DNA of 64,000 bases from the NCBI GenBank assembly GCA_020631735.1, contig CM036199.1, forward strand, positions 17,897,553 through 17,961,552. Reading direction: 5' to 3'. The position numbers and the translations under genes were made by a program. Below, piece by piece: positions 60,163 through 64,000 of this stretch. Numbering within the stretch: the first letter of the stretch is position 1; every line of letters starts with the position of its first letter. The notes beneath the pieces are model-generated. The model had not been told where the DNA came from and searched no databases. It worked only from the letters and a program-made list of their open reading frames with translations. Origin of the DNA: Saccharum officinarum. Taxonomy: Eukaryota; Streptophyta; Magnoliopsida; Poales; Poaceae.

Positions 60163-62330
60163 CTCAGCTTGGATTGTTCAACCTGATGAGGTGAAAAATA
60201 GTTATCTCAGTAGTAGTCAGTATTTTGGCTAAACATTAGCTTCAATTTTACAGAGGTAGACAATGACAATATTCAGAGACAACAGGAATCTGACAACGGT
60301 AGTGATATTTGTATTGGTGAACAGATATGCAGAAACATTGTCCAACTGAAACAAAACAAAACAAAAGGAAACAATGGATGGAAATTTGTTAGGTTCACAT
60401 GAGTCTTGGGCACCATTATCCAAATGCATCAAGAACTCGCGGGAGAACAAAACATGACAGCCTGCAACAAGGATATTTGAAGGAAAAATAAAATGATTTC
60501 AGTGGTAGTGCTAATAAGTACCAGAGATTTCTCAAAGATGGCAATCTTCTCCAACTGGAAGAACAGCAACTTTTATACTTTCAATCAGAGACACTGTATT
60601 CCTATATTCCAAATACCATGAGATTCTTTTCACAACTCAAAATTCTCTGTGAAGCTGATTCCAAAACAGAAACCGCGTAAATGCCAGTAAACGACAACTC
60701 ATAATACCCGGTATTTTTTTAAGGAATTCATAACAGTGGTGTAACATGCGACCGGCACACTCCCCACGAATGAATAGAAAACCAAAAAGAAATAAAAAAT
60801 GGAACGTGGCTGTTCCATCTCATTCACTTCAAGAGCAGGAAAAAGAAATGGCATGGACCCCAACCGTTGCGTGCTTTCCTTTCCCTGGGGGACTTCCCGT
60901 GTGGGCTGTGGCTCGGAGCTCAAAGCGCATACGCATAACAATAGGGAACAGCTTTCCCTCAAGAGCTCTTCAAAATGACAACTCCAACTTATGATACTCC
61001 TATTTCAGATAAGAAGATTCACGGTGCGTGCGTTAAGTTCGCGAAAAATTTTAGCTTTAACTACTGTAGCATTTTCGTTTGTATTTGTTAATTAATGTTA
61101 ATTATAGATTAATTAGACTATAAAGATTCGTCTCGTGATTTTCTACCTAACTATATAATTAATTTTTTTCCGTCTATATTCAATGTTCAATACCTATATC
61201 AAACATTCGATTGGACGAAAATCTTAAAAAAAAATTAGGAACTAAACACTGACTCAGAATTTTTTTTATGACAACGATGAAACATCCACTCGAAGAGAAC
61301 ACCAGGGGTGAGGAAAAAGAAATGCAGAAACATTCAAGAAATGCTGATGGGCCAAAACGGCGTAGAAGGTAGAACAAAGAAAGAAAAAAAAAATTGTGTC
61401 ACAAGGGCCAGGCTCAGTCTTCCCCAGAGCATTTCATTGCGAAATCCGCAGGAGATGGATGCGCCAGTGATTCCGCGAGAAACACAGCGAAAGGAAGAAG
61501 AGGGACGCCAACCAGAGATCAGACAGGGAAAACCAATATCAATGTCATTCCCCAACTGGTCGATCGGCGCAAAGCTTCCGCCTTTACGCGAAATGCAGTG
61601 CACCGTCAGCACGAAAATGGCCAAATCGCGGAAACAAAACAAAAGGCTCACCGAAACGGGACGGAATGGCAGCAGGATCTTCCTCATAAGAACGGACAAA
61701 TTCAGGCCACGCAACAAGAAAACACGCGAGATGGCTGCATAAGATACAACCAAATCCCTTCGCGACAAATGGCAGGCCGAGAAACAGAGAGTTCATTTCA
61801 TTGACGGAGCCATCGAGGGGAATGGAAATGGAACACGAACCTGTGTCTGGAGGAAGAAGATCGCCGGAGGAGGCCAGTGGCGAGGAGGCTCCACCCCGTT
61901 GTGGGAATGGGAAGCCTCTCTTCTCCTTATTTGCGACGGCTCAGTCCACCGATGGCCCAAGAAAAGCGCAACAGGAACGAAGCACAAGGATCAGGGACAA
62001 ATGATGGGGTGCAGCCATAGGGAGTCAGGAAAAGAAGGTTCCTCCTGCATTTACTTGGCTCCCTCTCTCTTTCTCTCTCATCGTTCACACAGACAATTGT
62101 TTTACGCTGAGAGAGAGGAGTAAATAAAGGGCGGAGGAGGAAGGAACAGAAGCAGAGAAGGAGAGAGAGAGAGAGAGAGAGCAGGGTGAGGGTGAGGGCG
62201 GAGGAGGAGGGGGCGCTTTGACCAGGAGAAGGGTGGGAGATGTGCGGAACGGAAGGATCCGTTGGGTCTCGAGACGGGCGGGTGTGGACTGTGGAGAGAG
62301 AAACGGGCATTAACTGTTGCATGCTCGGCG
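60163..62330 (-). promoter_or_regulatory. WRKY 5' UTR with a long leader intron, and promoter-proximal region
   Basis: On the gene strand an acceptor CATCAG ends at 60183, 20 bases before the ATG, and a donor follows CAGACACAG at 61841. This predicts a leader intron 61840-60183. Upstream a CTCTCTCTCT run (62161-62181) and CT-rich DNA are typical of a 5' UTR or transcription start. A long leader intron is common in this WRKY group. The transcript start is not visible; 62330 is approximate. Confidence 0.5.
61023..61251. mobile_element. Tourist-like MITE in the WRKY leader intron
   Basis: The core (ATTAGACTATAAAGATTCG, TTTTCGTTTGTATTTG) and the right end AGGAACTAAACACTGA fit the family; the left end is diverged (TGCGTTAAGTTCGCG). 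Limits are approximate. Confidence 0.6.
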
Positions 62331-62914
62331 TTTATCTTTTGCAAACTGCATTTACTTCTTGTCGGTCACGTTCGGGCCGTTGTGAACGGAGGAATACAAA
62401 ATGGGAAAAAGAAAAAAAAACACAGGAATAGGATAGAGATACAGCAAGAAAACAGAGAAATGGAAAAACACAGGAACAATATACACAGAGACGTTTGGAA
62501 CGTAGGAATTTATAACACAGGATTCCCAAAACATGACATGTGATTTAGAGATGTTTATTTTATTGTTACAAATATTTACCATGACAACATCTAATTTTAT
62601 AATTAGCAAATAAATATATGTGATTACTAGGGCGTGAGGTAGGACTAAAACAAAATAGTGACTTGTGGCAGAATAATTTGCAAACAAACAATTCTAAAAA
62701 AACAATTACTACGTGATTACAAATCAAAGGGATTATCATTTTAATTGTTTCTAACATGTATGAGCTGTCCTTGGTCAATCTTATCCTCTCGCTTATTGTT
62801 CCCGTCTCCTGTCTTGTCCACCCACTCCACCGCAACGCAAAAACTGCTCTTTCTCTTTCCACGAGCTAGCGACCGAGGTTTAAAGATAAAAATAGAAAAG
62901 TGCAAGCTTACTTA
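62331..62914. other. intergenic, one MITE-like stretch
   Basis: 62400-62530 is similar to 49030-49150. No gene is seen. Confidence 0.4.
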
Positions 62915-63189
62915 GGCCTTGTTTAGATGTTAAAATTGGTTGGCAAACTTTGTATAGTAAGTGTCACGTCACACTGTAGCAATTTTGTTTTTATTTGGTA
63001 ATAATTGTCCAAATCTTGATTAATTAGGCTCTAAATGTTCGTCTCGTAAAGTACAACAAAACTGTGCAATTAGTTTTAAATTTCATCTATATTTAGTACT
63101 CCATATATGTGCCGGTATTTTGATGTGACGGGGAATATGAATTCTACATAGTGAATTTGGGCGGCAAACTTTGGAATCTATTCCAGGCC
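62915..63189. mobile_element. Tourist-like MITE
   Basis: TTA on both sides (62912-62914, 63190-63192), left end GGCCTTGTTTAGATG, right end TCCAGGCC. The core TTAATTAGGCTCTAAATG and GTTCGTCTCGTAAAGTAC is shared with 463-674. Confidence 0.85.
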
Positions 63190-63192
63190 TTA

Positions 63193-63416
63193 CTCCCTCT
63201 CACCCTTTTTAAGTGTCACTTAGATTAAGTTCGACTGGATTTATAGAAAATACTAATAACATTTATATCTCCAAATAAAAATATTACAAAAAATATAATG
63301 ATTAATGTAATGATACTTATTACGTACCATAAATATTAGTAGTCTCTTGTATCTATTTAGCCAAAGTTGAATACATTTGACTCCTCGATAACAACGCTTA
63401 AAAATGACAGAGGGAG
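63193..63416. mobile_element. Stowaway MITE abutting the preceding Tourist-like MITE
   Basis: CTCCCTCTCACCCTTTTTAAG and CTTAAAAATGACAGAGGGAG are the TIRs, TA flanks both sides. Its left TA is part of the TTA duplication of the Tourist-like element. Confidence 0.85.
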
Positions 63417-64000
63417 TAGTTTTTATGTATCAAATCAAGTGTATTATGTATACGACCTTTGAAACTTAACCGTTTGATTTTCTCAAATTGTATGCATATA
63501 ATTCTTTGTTTCATTCATAAAATTTCAAATTTTTGTTCCACGCACATTTGCGAGTTTGAGCTTAATAAGGATAGCACGATGCGAAGCTAGAGCATGAGAA
63601 TCATATGTGAGGTGTTGGATGCGGTATAGAGTTACAGAGGCATTAGCGTCTGGATGTCCGGCCCCAACAGCACGTCCGGACGCAGCTCCTACACCTGTGG
63701 TCAACGCACACAGTTCCCTTCGCCCCCGTGCCAAATCCTGCTCCGGAGGTAGCCTCCGTCCGGACGGAGCTCCGCGCCTGCACCCGACGCCTGCCAACAT
63801 CGCATCCCGCGCCCTGCGCCCGCTCACACGCGCACCAGCATCTGGCCCTCGCGCTCGCACGTGAGCCACGGCCGCACCCTGTCAGACGCACCAGGCCTGC
63901 CGCGCCCATCTCGCGCCCGCACTGAACCACGGCGGCGCCCTCGCAATAGCACCAAGCGGCCGCGGCAGGTCCGCCAACCATCAGCGTGCATTGCAACATG
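63417..64000. other. window edge, no gene recognised
   Basis: 63640-64000 is GC-rich with CGTCCGGACG-type words and open frames on both strands, none with a domain. Confidence 0.4.

Overview
The window is plant nuclear DNA, from a grass and most likely a panicoid/Andropogoneae species. The reasons are intron-rich genes with GC-rich 5' ends, many Tourist-like and Stowaway-like MITEs, Ty1/copia elements primed by initiator tRNA-Met, a tRNA-type SINE with an oligo-T tail, and group I WRKY, PPR, PGAP3 and GRXS15 homologues that read as plant proteins. The species cannot be fixed from sequence alone. There are no prokaryotic genes, CRISPR arrays or viral genes.

Layout. 1-2755 is intergenic and carries the left half of a promoter region. 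2756-23287 is one nested stack of mobile DNA inserted into that promoter. The outermost layer is a hAT-type element. Inside it is a PIF/Harbinger ORF1-like (Myb/NAM-associated) pseudogene, split by a Stowaway MITE and by a Ty1/copia element (3717-19761, target duplication CCATC). The copia element is itself split by a young 10.5 kb non-autonomous gag-only element on the minus strand (5269-15723, target duplication CCAGC, LTRs of about 2.5 kb). A Tourist-like MITE later landed inside the right target duplication of the hAT.

Genes. The genuine host genes are: PGAP3/Per1-like (24036-28809, +), whose first intron holds a solo-LTR candidate carrying a SINE; a mitochondrial monothiol glutaredoxin of the GRXS15 type (30943-33742, +); an OTP86-like PPR editing factor (42616-45159, +) whose DYW end is lost at an apparent frameshift next to a 100-N assembly gap; and a group I WRKY factor of the WRKY2/20/34 type (60162-56219, -) with an apparent frameshift in a GC-rich trinucleotide run after the second WRKY domain.

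Between the genes are a Mutator-like element with 106-bp terminal inverted repeats (34403-38047), encoding an intact five-exon FAR1-domain protein with no transposase domain; a Helitron 3' end at 42362 with exon-like fragments upstream; a gypsy-type LTR fragment (45942-46312); two long (TA)n tracts; and about ten more MITEs, three of them in WRKY introns.

The main observations are: (a) the upstream and leader regions of two unrelated genes, PGAP3 and GRXS15, are collinear paralogues, and the 20.5 kb stack sits exactly within one of them; (b) the gag-only element has Sirevirus-like multiple polypurine tracts, a CpG-rich motif cluster in its LTRs, and an internal array of about ten degenerate copies of its own primer-binding motif, which I do not recognise as described; (c) the MULE-borne transposase-less FAR1 gene has an uninterrupted reading frame.
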